From contig JAGIBL010000002.1 of NCBI GenBank assembly GCA_017744365.1, forward strand, positions 992,001 through 1,056,000: 64,000 nt of DNA, read 5' to 3'. Below are positions 34,477 to 43,556 of this stretch, in pieces. The first letter of the stretch is position 1. Every line of letters starts with the position of its first letter. The position numbers and the translations under genes were made by a program. The notes under the pieces were generated by a model that saw only the letters and a program-made list of their open reading frames with translations, was not told the DNA's origin and made no database searches. Origin of the DNA: Nocardioidaceae bacterium (GTDB lineage Bacteria > Actinomycetota > Actinomycetes > Propionibacteriales > Nocardioidaceae).

Positions 34477-35304
34477 ATGAGCGATGACACTCCCCCTCCG
34501 CCGCCGCCCGAGCCGGGCGCTCCGCCACCGCCGCCGCCCGCGTACGGCACTCCGCCGCCGCCACCTCCGTACGGCGCCACGCCGCCGGCCGCCGGGGGCG
34601 CCTACAACGCGGTCGACGCGATCAAGTACGGCTGGGCCAAGTTCGCCAAGAGCCCGGCGACGCTGCTGGTCCCCGGCCTGATCTACCTGCTCGCGGTGAT
34701 CATCGTCGAGGTGGTCCTGCAGTTCTTCCTGCAGGCGACGCTGCTCGACTCGCACTCGTGCACCAAGACCGTCTTCGGCACCGAGGTCACGGCCCAGTGC
34801 GGCCCCGGCTTCTTCATGAACGTGTTCGCGAACGCGATCGGGTCGTTCGTGGCCAGCCTCATCATCGCCGCCCTCGGTGCCGGCGTGATCCGGTGCGCGC
34901 TGAACTACGTGGACGGCAAGGAGGTCAACGTCGGCGACGTCTTCGGCTACGTGACCAAGCCGAACGTTCTCGCCGCGGCCGCCCTGGTCGCCGTGCTCAC
35001 CTTCATCGGCACGCTGCTGTGCGTGCTGCCCGGGGTGATCGTCAGCTACCTGACCGCGTTCACGATGTTCTTCGTGGTGGACAAGGACCAGTCGCCGACG
35101 GAGGCGATCCGGTCGAGCATCACGTTCATGACCTCCCGGTTCAGCGACACGCTGCTGTTCGTCGTCCTCGCGTTCGTCTGCCTGGTCGTCGGGGCGATCC
35201 TCTGCGGCATCGGCCTGTTCGTGGCCGCCCCGGTGGTCCTCATCGCCGCGGCGTACACCTTCCGGGTGCTCCACAACGAGCCGGTCGCGCCCGTCGAGGC
35301 CTGA
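34477..35304 (+). CDS. Membrane protein with proline-rich N-terminus
   Basis: 275 residues: a Pro/Gly/Tyr-rich cytoplasmic N-terminus with PPPPPP runs (1-45), then about six helices between residues 65 and 265 similar to the DUF975/YciC-like integral membrane families seen in actinobacteria. Function unknown. The N-terminal low-complexity region resembles those of mycobacterial septal or secretion-associated proteins but gives no specific assignment. It is followed, across a 60-bp gap with a hairpin, by another small membrane-protein gene. Confidence 0.62.
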   Translation: MSDDTPPPPPPEPGAPPPPPPAYGTPPPPPPYGATPPAAGGAYNAVDAIKYGWAKFAKSPATLLVPGLIYLLAVIIVEVVLQFFLQATLLDSHSCTKTVFGTEVTAQCGPGFFMNVFANAIGSFVASLIIAALGAGVIRCALNYVDGKEVNVGDVFGYVTKPNVLAAAALVAVLTFIGTLLCVLPGVIVSYLTAFTMFFVVDKDQSPTEAIRSSITFMTSRFSDTLLFVVLAFVCLVVGAILCGIGLFVAAPVVLIAAAYTFRVLHNEPVAPVEA

Positions 35305-35333
35305 GCTCCTACCTAGGGCACGTACCCGTCCGG

Positions 35334-35367
35334 CACGCCCGGGGTCCCTGAGAGGATCCCGGGCGTG
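35334..35367 (+). promoter_or_regulatory. Hairpin that includes the start codon of the next gene
   Basis: CACGCCCGGG (35334-35343) pairs perfectly with CCCGGGCGTG (35358-35367), whose last three bases are the GTG start of the downstream gene. The loop holds a GAGAGGA that could be the ribosome-binding site. It may be the upstream gene's terminator or a translation-controlling structure. Confidence 0.5.
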
Positions 35368-35976
35368 ACTGTTCTCGAGGCCTGGCGTGCCGGGTGGCGG
35401 GCCTTCCGCGAGCACACCGACGTGGTGCTGTTCCCGGTGCTGGCCGCCGCGGTGGCCTGGGCAGTCGCCGAGTTCGCGGTCCAGGCGCTGATCGGACTGG
35501 TCGTCGACGACGCCGGGAACGCCCTGGCCGCCGGGGTCTTCGCGTTCTACGTGCTCGGGCAGCTGTTCTGGGCCGTGGTCGTCCACCGCGCGCTGGCCGC
35601 GCTCGGGACCCCGGCCGCGCCGCGCCCGCTGGCCGTCCTCGGCAGCGCTCTCCTCGCCGGCGCCGGCCTGACCCTCGGCAGCGCCCTGTGCCTGCTGCCC
35701 GCCGTCGTGCTCGCCGTCCTCGGCCAGCTCACCACGATCATCCTGTTGACCGAGCGGGTGGACCCGTTCACCGCCTTCGGGCGCAGCGTCGCCCTTGTCG
35801 TCCGCGCACCGGGCCCTGCCCTGGGCTTCACCGGCCTCGCCGCCCTGACCCTGCTCGCCGGCCTCCTCCTCGGCGTCGTCGGGGTCTTCCCGGCGATCAC
35901 GGTCGTCGCCCTGGCGCAGGCGCAGCGTCAGCGCGGCCCGTGGGTGTTGAGCCAGAGCACCGGGCCGGGAAGCTGA
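35365..35976 (+). CDS. Small polytopic membrane protein of unknown function
   Basis: 203 residues, five or six hydrophobic helices, starting LEAWRAGWRAFREHTDVVLFPV; similar in layout to the C-terminal part of the preceding protein. A possible paralogue pair. The start is GTG 35365; GAGGAT is 7 bp upstream, which allows either a leaderless start or use of GAGAGGA as ribosome-binding site. The last 49 bp overlap the convergent deaminase-like gene. Confidence 0.6.
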   Translation: MTVLEAWRAGWRAFREHTDVVLFPVLAAAVAWAVAEFAVQALIGLVVDDAGNALAAGVFAFYVLGQLFWAVVVHRALAALGTPAAPRPLAVLGSALLAGAGLTLGSALCLLPAVVLAVLGQLTTIILLTERVDPFTAFGRSVALVVRAPGPALGFTGLAALTLLAGLLLGVVGVFPAITVVALAQAQRQRGPWVLSQSTGPGS

Positions 35977-36902
35977 GGGCCGATGTCGGCGATCGCGGCC
36001 AGGGCCTTGCCGGTGTAGACGGGCTCGAGCTCCAGCCCGGCCCGGGCGCCGGCCTCGACCATCGTGACCGAGGCCGGGGTCGGGTCGCCGTACGTGCTGC
36101 CCAGCCAGTCGTTGCTGACGGTGATGCAGTCCTCGCTCATGGTGAAGGGCCCGGCGGCGCCGCGGGAGACGAGCAGCTCGGCGGTCCGCGAGGCCAGGCC
36201 GGCGAGGGCGGGCGCGGAGAGGTCCAGGGTGTCGTTGACGACGACCCCGAACACGCGCGCGGAGAGGCCGGCCAGGCTCAGCCCGAGCGCGAGCCCGGCG
36301 ACGGTGCCCCCGGACCCGACCGGGACCACCACGGTGCCGGGCTCGGGGAGCTCGCCGTGGGCGACCTGCTTGGCGATCTCGAGCGCGGTCTCGACGTATC
36401 CGAGCGTGCCGAACTCGTTGGACCCGCCCGCGGGCAGGTACCACGGCAGCCGCCAGTCGCCGGCGTAGCGCGCCATCAGCCAGGGCGCGGCCAGGCGCAG
36501 GCGAGCCGGGGTCGGGTACCGGTGCAGCTCGGCACCGGAGGCCTGCAGCCGGGCCAGCTGCTCGCGGACGTGGTCGTCGACCGGCTGGTCGACCAGCCCG
36601 AGGACGGTGCGGAACCCGTGCTCGGCGCCGTACCGGGCGCAGGCCAGCCCCCAGTGGGTGCCGATCCCGCCGACGGTGAACAGGGTGCGCACGCCGCGGC
36701 GCTTGGCCTCGGGCAGGATCCACTCCAGCTTGCGGACCTTGTTGCCACCCCAGCCGCCGTCGCCGAAGACGCTCTCGTCCTTGACCCAGAGGTCGACCCC
36801 CTCGATCCCGTCGAGCGCGAGCGGCCGCACCGGCGTGGGCCGGGCGCCGAGCTTCATGTGCCCGAGGTCGAGACCGGGGAACCGGATGTGCAGCATCGAC
36901 AC
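35928..36902 (-). CDS. PLP-dependent D-cysteine desulfhydrase/ACC deaminase-like protein
   Basis: 324 residues of the fold-type II tryptophan synthase-beta family. Lys in GGNKVRKLEW is the PLP lysine, and VPVGSGGTVAGLALG binds the cofactor phosphate. Relatives cleave D-cysteine to pyruvate, H2S and ammonia or deaminate 1-aminocyclopropane-1-carboxylate; the specificity cannot be told here. GTG 36902 is used, with ATG two codons in as an alternative. The gene overlaps the convergent membrane-protein gene by 49 bp at its 3' end. Confidence 0.82.
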   Translation of the reverse strand: MSMLHIRFPGLDLGHMKLGARPTPVRPLALDGIEGVDLWVKDESVFGDGGWGGNKVRKLEWILPEAKRRGVRTLFTVGGIGTHWGLACARYGAEHGFRTVLGLVDQPVDDHVREQLARLQASGAELHRYPTPARLRLAAPWLMARYAGDWRLPWYLPAGGSNEFGTLGYVETALEIAKQVAHGELPEPGTVVVPVGSGGTVAGLALGLSLAGLSARVFGVVVNDTLDLSAPALAGLASRTAELLVSRGAAGPFTMSEDCITVSNDWLGSTYGDPTPASVTMVEAGARAGLELEPVYTGKALAAIADIGPQLPGPVLWLNTHGPR

Positions 36903-36961
36903 AGGGCCAGCATCGCAGGTCGGCTCGTCACCTCCGGCGGTGCTGCGTCGTTGACGGGGGC

Positions 36962-38179
36962 ATGTCCTCGCGTCGCTTTGTCCGGTTCCTCCTCGCCCTC
37001 GCCGTCGCGCTGCTGGTCCTGACCGGCCTGCAGCCCGCCGCGTCGGCGTCGACCTCGCGCTCGCTGGGCATCGCGGTCACCCCGGCCGCCACCGCGAGCG
37101 GCTCGGTGGTGACGTTCTCGGGCCGGCTCACCCGCTCACCGAAGGGCACCCTCGTGCGGCTGCAGCGCAGGTCCGGCAGCGCCTGGGTCGCCGCGGGTGC
37201 CACCAGGACCACCACGTCGACGGGCCGGTACGCCGTCCGGGTGACGCTGCCGACGCCGGTGGCGATCTACTCGTTCCGCGCGGTCGCCCCCCGCAAGGGC
37301 TCGCTGGCCACCGCCACCTCGAAGACCGTCCGCGTGGCCGCCCTGGCCAAGCGGTTCGTCTCGCTGACCCCCTCGCCCAAGACCGTGACCGCGGGCACGA
37401 GCACCACCATGACCGGCCTGGTGCGCCCGTTCGTGCGCGGCGCCGGCGTGCTCCTGCAGCGCTGGACCGGGTCCTCGTGGGCCACCGTCGCGACCGCCCC
37501 GCTGAACTCCAACGGCATCTACTCGCGGGCGGTCGCGGTGTCCCGGACCAGCACCTACCGGGCCGTCGTGGCGCGCAGCGGCATGACGGCGGCGGGCTCC
37601 TCGACCCCGGTCACCGTGACCGCGACCCCGCCCGAGCCGCAGGTCCCGCCGGCGCCGGTGATCGCGACGACCTCGCTGCCGCAGGCCACCGAGGGTTCGT
37701 CGTACGACGTCACGCTGGCCACCACGAGCCCCGCCTCCGGCACCTGGTCGGCCTCGCCGCTCCCGGCCGGCCTCAGCCTCGACGAGCACACCGGCGTCAT
37801 CAGCGGCACCCCGACCGCGCCCGGCACCACCCACGTGGTCGTCGGCTTCACCGAGATCGGCAACCCGACGGCGGCCACCCCGAAGACGCTCGACCTGGTG
37901 GTGGCGCCGCGGCCGGCCCCGGTCATCACCACCGCCGAGCTGCCGGACGGCAAGGTGTGGTCCAAGTACGCCGCGCAGCTCGCGGTGGCCGGCGACCCCG
38001 CAGGCACCTGGTCGATCAGCGGCAAGCCGGCGTGGATGTCGTTCAGCACGACCACCGGTGCGATCGGCGGGACCCCGCTCCTCCCGGGCGACTACAAGAT
38101 CACCGTGGGCTTCACCGAGACCGGCAACCCGACCCCCGCCGCGCCGGTGACGCTGACGGTGCACGTCGCAGGGCTCTAG
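36962..38179 (+). CDS. Secreted protein with putative Ig-like repeats
   Basis: 405 residues with a clear signal peptide (1-30, ending ASASTS). Two related beta-sandwich units of about 85 residues each follow (GLTVxxxAS-like, with LVRLQRRSG and VLLQRWTGSS). Then come two putative Ig (He_PIG) repeats with ATEGSSYDVTLA, GLSLDEHTGVISGTPTAPG and the parallel SFSTTTGAIGGTPLLPGDY. No enzymatic domain is evident, so it is probably an adhesion or surface structural protein. Function unknown. Confidence 0.72.
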   Translation: MSSRRFVRFLLALAVALLVLTGLQPAASASTSRSLGIAVTPAATASGSVVTFSGRLTRSPKGTLVRLQRRSGSAWVAAGATRTTTSTGRYAVRVTLPTPVAIYSFRAVAPRKGSLATATSKTVRVAALAKRFVSLTPSPKTVTAGTSTTMTGLVRPFVRGAGVLLQRWTGSSWATVATAPLNSNGIYSRAVAVSRTSTYRAVVARSGMTAAGSSTPVTVTATPPEPQVPPAPVIATTSLPQATEGSSYDVTLATTSPASGTWSASPLPAGLSLDEHTGVISGTPTAPGTTHVVVGFTEIGNPTAATPKTLDLVVAPRPAPVITTAELPDGKVWSKYAAQLAVAGDPAGTWSISGKPAWMSFSTTTGAIGGTPLLPGDYKITVGFTETGNPTPAAPVTLTVHVAGL

Positions 38180-38186
38180 CCCCGCC

Positions 38187-39629
38187 CTAGCCCCGGGACG
38201 CCGCCCAGGCCAGCAGCGCGTCCCGGGCGTCCTCGTACGACATCGGCCCGTTGTCCAGGCGCAGCTCGAGCAGGAACCGGTACGCCTCGCCGACCTCGCG
38301 GCCGGGCCCGATGCCGAGCAGCTCCATGATCTGGTTGCCGTCCAGGTCGGGCCGGATCGAGTCCAGCTCCTCCTGCTCGGCCAGCTGCTCGATCCGGGCC
38401 TCGAGCTCGTCGTAGGTGCGCCGCAGCCGCTCGGCCTTGCGCTGGTTGCGGGTGGTGCAGTCGGCCCGGGTGAGCACGTGCAGCCGCGGCAGCAGCTCGC
38501 CGGCGTCGCGCACGTAGCGCCGCACGGCCGCGTCGGTCCACTGCCCGTCGCCGTACCCGTGGAAGCGCAGGTGCAGCTCGACCAGCTTGCTCACCGCGGC
38601 GGTCTCGTCGGCGGAGAAGCGCAGCGCCTGCATCCGCTTCTTGGTCATCTTGGCGCCGACCACGTCATGGTGGTGGAAGGTCACCGTGCCGTCGTCGAGG
38701 AAGCGGCGGGTGCGCGGCTTGCCGACGTCGTGCATCAGCGCCGCGAACCGGGAGACGAAGTCCGGGCCGCCGCCGGGCAGCCGGTCCTCCAGGTCGATCG
38801 ACTGCTCCAGCACGGTGAGCGTGTGCTGGTAGACGTCCTTGTGCCGGTGGTGCTCGTCGCGCTCCAGCGCCAGGGCCGGCAGCTCCGGGATCACGTACGA
38901 CGCCAGCCCGGTCTCCACGAGCAGGGTCAGCCCGGCCCGCGGGCGCGGCGCGGTCACCAGCTTGACCAGCTCGTCGCGGACCCGCTCGGCGGAGATGATC
39001 GTGATCCGCTCGGCCATCGCGGTCATCGCGGCCTGCACCTCGGGCGCGACCGTGAAGCCGAGCTGGGCGGCGAACCGGGCAGCGCGCATCATCCGCAGCG
39101 GGTCGTCGGAGAACGAGTCCTCGGGCCGCCCGGGCGTGCGCAGCACCTGGTGGGCCAGGTCCACGATGCCGCCGTACGGGTCCTCGAACGTCCGCTCGGG
39201 CAGGTTGATCGCCATCGCGTTGACGGTGAAGTCGCGCCGGCCGAGGTCCCCGGCCAGGCTGTCGCCGTACGCCACCTCGGGCTTGCGGCTGTCCGGGTCG
39301 TACCTCTCCGACCGGTACGTCGTGATCTCGATCTGCCACTCGCCGCGGCGGCAGCCGATGGTGCCGAAGTCGCGGCCGATGTCCCAGATCGCGTCGGCCC
39401 AGCCCTTGAGCAGTCGCTCGGTCACCTCGGGGCGGGCCGAGGTGGTGAAGTCGAGGTCGTTCTGCAGCCGGCCGAGCATCGCGTCGCGGACCGGGCCGCC
39501 CACCAGGGCGATCCGCTCGCCGGCGTCGGCGAACCGGGCGCCGAGCTCGTCGATCACCGGTGCGAGACGGAGCAGCTCGGCGACCGCGCGCTCCTGCACC
39601 TGCGCCATGCTGAGGACCTCGTCGGACAC
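38187..39629 (-). CDS. cca: CCA tRNA nucleotidyltransferase
   Basis: 480 residues. It adds or repairs the 3' CCA end of tRNAs. The nucleotidyltransferase motif LVGGPVRDAMLGRLQNDLDF (residues 44-63 region) contains the metal-binding DLDF; RRDFTVNAMA and the ERVRDEL segment follow, then an HD domain (ALMHDVGKPRTR). The mycobacterial orthologue is called pcnA. TAGAGT (39638-39643, minus strand) is 8 bp before GTG 39629, which decided this start over ATG 39608. It is divergent from the DUF6049 gene. Confidence 0.92.
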   Translation of the reverse strand: MSDEVLSMAQVQERAVAELLRLAPVIDELGARFADAGERIALVGGPVRDAMLGRLQNDLDFTTSARPEVTERLLKGWADAIWDIGRDFGTIGCRRGEWQIEITTYRSERYDPDSRKPEVAYGDSLAGDLGRRDFTVNAMAINLPERTFEDPYGGIVDLAHQVLRTPGRPEDSFSDDPLRMMRAARFAAQLGFTVAPEVQAAMTAMAERITIISAERVRDELVKLVTAPRPRAGLTLLVETGLASYVIPELPALALERDEHHRHKDVYQHTLTVLEQSIDLEDRLPGGGPDFVSRFAALMHDVGKPRTRRFLDDGTVTFHHHDVVGAKMTKKRMQALRFSADETAAVSKLVELHLRFHGYGDGQWTDAAVRRYVRDAGELLPRLHVLTRADCTTRNQRKAERLRRTYDELEARIEQLAEQEELDSIRPDLDGNQIMELLGIGPGREVGEAYRFLLELRLDNGPMSYEDARDALLAWAASRG

Positions 39630-39637
39630 GAGGGTCC

Positions 39638-39643
39638 ACTCTA
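39638..39643 (-). promoter_or_regulatory. -10 element of the CCA transferase gene (leaderless)
   Basis: TAGAGT on the minus strand, 8 bp before GTG 39629, back to back with a -10 for the opposite gene 53 bp away. Confidence 0.4.
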
Positions 39644-39695
39644 TCCGCGCCGACGGTCCCGGGAATGGCGGCCCTGGCCGGCCGGGCGTACTCGT

Positions 39696-39701
39696 TAGCA
39701 T
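39696..39701 (+). promoter_or_regulatory. -10 element of the DUF6049 gene (leaderless)
   Basis: TAGCAT, 8 bp before GTG 39710. It directs the start of the DUF6049-murJ gene row. Confidence 0.4.
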
Positions 39702-39709
39702 CAGGCGGT

Positions 39710-41809
39710 GTGAGCGCCTCCCGTCCGTCTGCTGCCCTCCGGGCGGCGGCGACGAGGGCGACCCTGCTGCTCACCCTGCTCCTCGGGCTGGTGGTGGTCA
39801 GCCCTCCGACACGGGCGGCCGAGGAGCCGCAGGCCTCCCCCCTCACGGTGCGCCTGGCCCGGCTGACCCCGGCGACCATCCCGAGGAAGGGCGCGATCAC
39901 CCTGGTCGGCTCGGTGCGCAACGACTCCGAGGAGACCTGGTCGGCGATCAACGTGCACCCCTTCCTGAGCCGGTCGCCGATCACCAGCCGCGACGAGCTG
40001 GCCGCTGCCGCGGCCACCGACCCGGACACCGAGGTCGGCACCCGGATCACGCAGGTCGGGCTGTTCGCGACGATCGGCGACCTGGCGCCCGGGCAGAGCG
40101 CGCGGTTCCGGATCTCGCTGCCGGTCGCCGCACTGCGGCTCAGCCAGCCGGGCGTCTACTGGATCGGGGTGCACGCGCTCGGCCAGAACGCCGACGGCCG
40201 CGACGGGCTGGCCGACGGCCGCGCACGCACGTTCATCCCGCTGGTGCCCGCGGGCCAGCCGACCAGTGCGGTGGCGCTGGTGGTGCCGCTGCGCGAGCAG
40301 GTACGACGCGACCCCGACGGCCGCCTCGAGGACACCGCCGACTGGTCGGCGACGCTGAGCAGCACCGGCCGGCTGCGCCGGATCGTCGACTTCCTGGAGA
40401 GCGCCGGCGCCCAGGCCTACAGCGCGATGGTCGACCCGGCCGTGCTGGAGGCGGCCGAGTCGGTGGCCGCGAACAACCCGCCGATCTCCTTCGGCAAGGA
40501 GAAGGAGCAGACCCCGTCGCCCACGCCGACGCAGACCTCGCGCTCGCTGGACCGTCTCGACGAGCCCGACCGGGCCAACGCGACCGCCTGGCTCGGCGAC
40601 GTCAAGGCGCTCGCGGCCGGGCGCGGCCTGCTCGGCCTCGCGTACGGCGACCCCGACACCGCCGGGCTGGCCCGGTACCGCCCGGCCATGCTGCGCCGGG
40701 CCGAGCGGCTCTCCGCGGACACCTTCGAACGGCTCGAGCTCGGCGCGGTGCCCACGGTCGCGCCGCCGGACGGCTGGCTCGACGACGACGCGCTCTCCGC
40801 GGTCGCGCCCGGCAGCCTGGTGCTGGTCTCCGACCACGGCGCCCCGCGCACGCGGACGCAGTGGCGCACCTCGGCGGACCAAGACCTGGTCTTCGCCGAC
40901 GCGCAGACCTCCTCGGGCGGACCCGGCCCGACGCCGCGGCTGGACGCGCTCGCTCTGCGCCAGCGGATCGTCGCGGACGCGGCCCTGCGGGCGGGCGAAC
41001 CGGGCAGCGGACCGCTCGTGGTCCAGCTGCCGGCCACCTGGGACCCCGGCCCGGGCTGGGAGGGTGCCCGCTTCTTCGAGACCCTCGGCGCGCTGCCCTG
41101 GCTGAGCCTGACCGGGGTGCTCCACCCCGAGCTCGGCACCCCGACCTTCGACGCGGCGCTCGGCTACCCGAAGGCCGAGCAGCGCCGCGAGGTCGGCCCG
41201 ACCAACATCGGTGTGGCCGCCGACCTGATCCGCACCGCGACCGTGCTCGGCCAGCTGCTCGAGACCGAGAACTCCGTCGAGCACAGCCTCACCGGCGATG
41301 CGCTCGCCGCGGTCTCGTACCACGCCCGCGACGACCGGGAGGCGGCTCGCCTCGACGTGCTCTCCCTCGACGGCCGGATGCAGAACCGGCTCGGCGACGT
41401 CGCGGTCACCGGCACCGACTTCGTCCGGCTCTCCGGCAGCACCGGCACCGTCGCGGTCACCCTGGTGAACCGGCTCGAGCAGCCCATCACGGTCGGGATC
41501 AGCGCGAGCACCGACAGCCCGGCGGTCCGCATCGACGGCACCAAGGCGTTCACGATGGCCCCCGGCGAGCGCGCGGTGCGCCGGCTGCGCGTGCACGCCT
41601 CGTCGATCGGCGTGCACGAGGTCACCCTGACCCCGATCACCGGCAAGGGCGCCGAGCTCGGCACCCCGCTCACCTTCAGCCTGCGCACCAGCCAGGTCGG
41701 CACGCTGATCTGGTACGTCTTCGGCGCGGCCGGGCTGCTGCTCGTGGTGATGATCGGCCGACGGATCCGGCGCGGGGTGCGCCAGCACCGCTGGCGAGGT
41801 GCCGAGTGA
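39710..41809 (+). CDS. DUF6049 family membrane-anchored protein
   Basis: 699 residues: a signal peptide (about 10-38), a large outer part with two halves, and a C-terminal helix (about 664-684) followed by a basic cytoplasmic end. It corresponds in position to mycobacterial Rv3909, between pcnA and murJ. It may assist the flippase complex, but its function is unknown. A Ser/Thr-Pro stretch (TPSPTPTQTSRS) links the two halves. The start is GTG 39710. The stop lies 18 bp before murJ, so the two are probably co-transcribed. Confidence 0.8.
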   Translation: MSASRPSAALRAAATRATLLLTLLLGLVVVSPPTRAAEEPQASPLTVRLARLTPATIPRKGAITLVGSVRNDSEETWSAINVHPFLSRSPITSRDELAAAAATDPDTEVGTRITQVGLFATIGDLAPGQSARFRISLPVAALRLSQPGVYWIGVHALGQNADGRDGLADGRARTFIPLVPAGQPTSAVALVVPLREQVRRDPDGRLEDTADWSATLSSTGRLRRIVDFLESAGAQAYSAMVDPAVLEAAESVAANNPPISFGKEKEQTPSPTPTQTSRSLDRLDEPDRANATAWLGDVKALAAGRGLLGLAYGDPDTAGLARYRPAMLRRAERLSADTFERLELGAVPTVAPPDGWLDDDALSAVAPGSLVLVSDHGAPRTRTQWRTSADQDLVFADAQTSSGGPGPTPRLDALALRQRIVADAALRAGEPGSGPLVVQLPATWDPGPGWEGARFFETLGALPWLSLTGVLHPELGTPTFDAALGYPKAEQRREVGPTNIGVAADLIRTATVLGQLLETENSVEHSLTGDALAAVSYHARDDREAARLDVLSLDGRMQNRLGDVAVTGTDFVRLSGSTGTVAVTLVNRLEQPITVGISASTDSPAVRIDGTKAFTMAPGERAVRRLRVHASSIGVHEVTLTPITGKGAELGTPLTFSLRTSQVGTLIWYVFGAAGLLLVVMIGRRIRRGVRQHRWRGAE

Positions 41810-41827
41810 CGACCCCCGGGAACCCCG

Positions 41828-43510
41828 GTGGCTAGGGGCGGCGCGCACCGCGACAACCGGCCGCGGCAGGCCTCGGTGGGCTCCTCGAGCGCGGTGATGG
41901 CCGCGGGCACGGTGTTCTCCCGGGTCAGCGGCTACGCCCGGGCCGCCCTGCTGGTGGCGGCGCTGGGCTCGGGCCTGCACGCGGACGTGTTCAACATCGC
42001 GAACACGATCCCGAACATGCTCTACATCCTGCTCGCCGGCGGGGTCTTCAACGCGGTGCTCGTGCCCCAGCTGGTGCGCGCGCTGCGTAACGACCCGGAC
42101 GGCGGCGAGGCCTACACCAACCGGATCATCACGCTGGCCGGGGTGTTCCTGGCGGTGGTCTCGGTCCTGCTCGTGATCGCCGCGCCGCTGGTGATGCGGG
42201 TGCTCGTCGACGGTCGCATCTTCGACCCCGCGCACGCGGCCGAGCGCGAGTCGATGATCGCGCTGGCCCGCTACTGCCTGCCGCAGGTCTTCTTCTACGG
42301 CATGTTCGTGCTGGTCGGGCAGATCCTCAACGCCCGCGGCAGCTTCGGCCCGATGATGTGGGCGCCGATCACCAACAACGTGATCTCCGTGGTGGTCCTG
42401 GTCGGCTACCTGGTCGCCTACGGTCCGGCGAAGGACTCCGAGCTGTGCGGCGGCTACTCCGCGGGTGCGCAGGCGGTCCTCGGCCTGGGCTCGACGCTGG
42501 GCATCGCGGTCCAGTTCCTGGTGCTCATCCCGTACCTGCGCCGGACCGGCTTCACCTTCCGGCCGCGGTTCGACTTCCGCGGCGCCGGCCTCGGCCACAC
42601 CTTCCGGCTCGGCGTCTGGACGGTGCTGTTCGTGATCGCCAACCAGGTCGCCTACACCGTGGTGGTCCGGCTGGCGTCGGCAGGAACGGTCGCCAGCGGC
42701 TGCGACGCGCAGACCCAGGGCACCGGCTACACGGTCTACTCCAACTCGTTCCTGCTGGTGATGGTGCCGCACGCGGTCATCACGGTCTCGCTGGCGACCG
42801 CGGTCCTGCCGCGGCTCTCGTCGTACGCCGCCGAGGCCGACGCCCGCGGCCTGGCCCGGTCGCTGGCCGAGACGATGCGTCTCACCTTCGCGCTGGTGGT
42901 GCCGCTGCTCGCGCTGCTCCCGCTGGTGGCCGGCGACGTGGCCCGGCTGGTCTTCGGCTGGGGCGCCAACAGCGACTACTCGCAGAACTTCGTGCCGACG
43001 ATCTCGCTGTTCGCCGTCGGGGTGCTCTTCTTCACCAGCCACTACCTGGTCCTGCGCGGGTTCTACGCCCTCGAGCAGAACCGCCGGGTGTTCTTCATCC
43101 AGTGCGTGATCGCGGCGGTCAACGTCGGCGCCGCCTACGCGCTGACCCGCGACATCGACCCGGTGGACACCGCGCCGCGGCTGGTGGTCGCCTACGCGAT
43201 CGCGTACGCCGTCGGCGCCGCGCTGTCCTACGTGCAGCTCTCCCGGCGCCTCGGCGGGCTGGGCGGCCGGGCCATGCTCCGGTACGGCGTCCGCCTCGCC
43301 GTCGTGGTCGCGGTCGCGGCCGGTGCCGCCTGGCTGGCCCGGGAGTCGGCGCGCGAGATCGTCGGGAGCACCTCGCTGGCGGCCACCGTGCTCCGGCTCG
43401 GCGTGGTCGGCCTGGTCGGGATGAGCGCCTACCTGGCCTGCGCGCGGGTGTTCCGCCTGACCGAGGTCACCGCGCTCACCCAGACCCTGACCAGACGGCT
43501 GACCCGGTGA
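41828..43510 (+). CDS. murJ: Lipid II flippase MurJ
   Basis: 560 residues with 14 predicted helices of the MOP superfamily. The first helix includes GTVFSRVSGYARAALLVAALG with an Arg-rich start. The central cavity region has the family's LPQVFFYGMFVLVGQILNARG and the FGWGANSDYSQNF segment. It moves lipid II across the membrane for peptidoglycan synthesis. In mycobacteria the same protein carries a C-terminal pseudokinase; here it ends at 43510 and the kinase-like part is a separate gene 46 bp later. GTG start. Confidence 0.93.
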   Translation: MARGGAHRDNRPRQASVGSSSAVMAAGTVFSRVSGYARAALLVAALGSGLHADVFNIANTIPNMLYILLAGGVFNAVLVPQLVRALRNDPDGGEAYTNRIITLAGVFLAVVSVLLVIAAPLVMRVLVDGRIFDPAHAAERESMIALARYCLPQVFFYGMFVLVGQILNARGSFGPMMWAPITNNVISVVVLVGYLVAYGPAKDSELCGGYSAGAQAVLGLGSTLGIAVQFLVLIPYLRRTGFTFRPRFDFRGAGLGHTFRLGVWTVLFVIANQVAYTVVVRLASAGTVASGCDAQTQGTGYTVYSNSFLLVMVPHAVITVSLATAVLPRLSSYAAEADARGLARSLAETMRLTFALVVPLLALLPLVAGDVARLVFGWGANSDYSQNFVPTISLFAVGVLFFTSHYLVLRGFYALEQNRRVFFIQCVIAAVNVGAAYALTRDIDPVDTAPRLVVAYAIAYAVGAALSYVQLSRRLGGLGGRAMLRYGVRLAVVVAVAAGAAWLARESAREIVGSTSLAATVLRLGVVGLVGMSAYLACARVFRLTEVTALTQTLTRRLTR

Positions 43511-43556
43511 GGCGACCCCCTCGGCCTACGATGGGCACCACCCCGGGAGGAGGAAC

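Noticed and set aside
39701-43042. A 1,113-residue minus-strand open frame opposite DUF6049 and murJ
   Set aside because: Shadow of two well-supported plus-strand genes; its composition is His/Arg/Gly-rich without domains.
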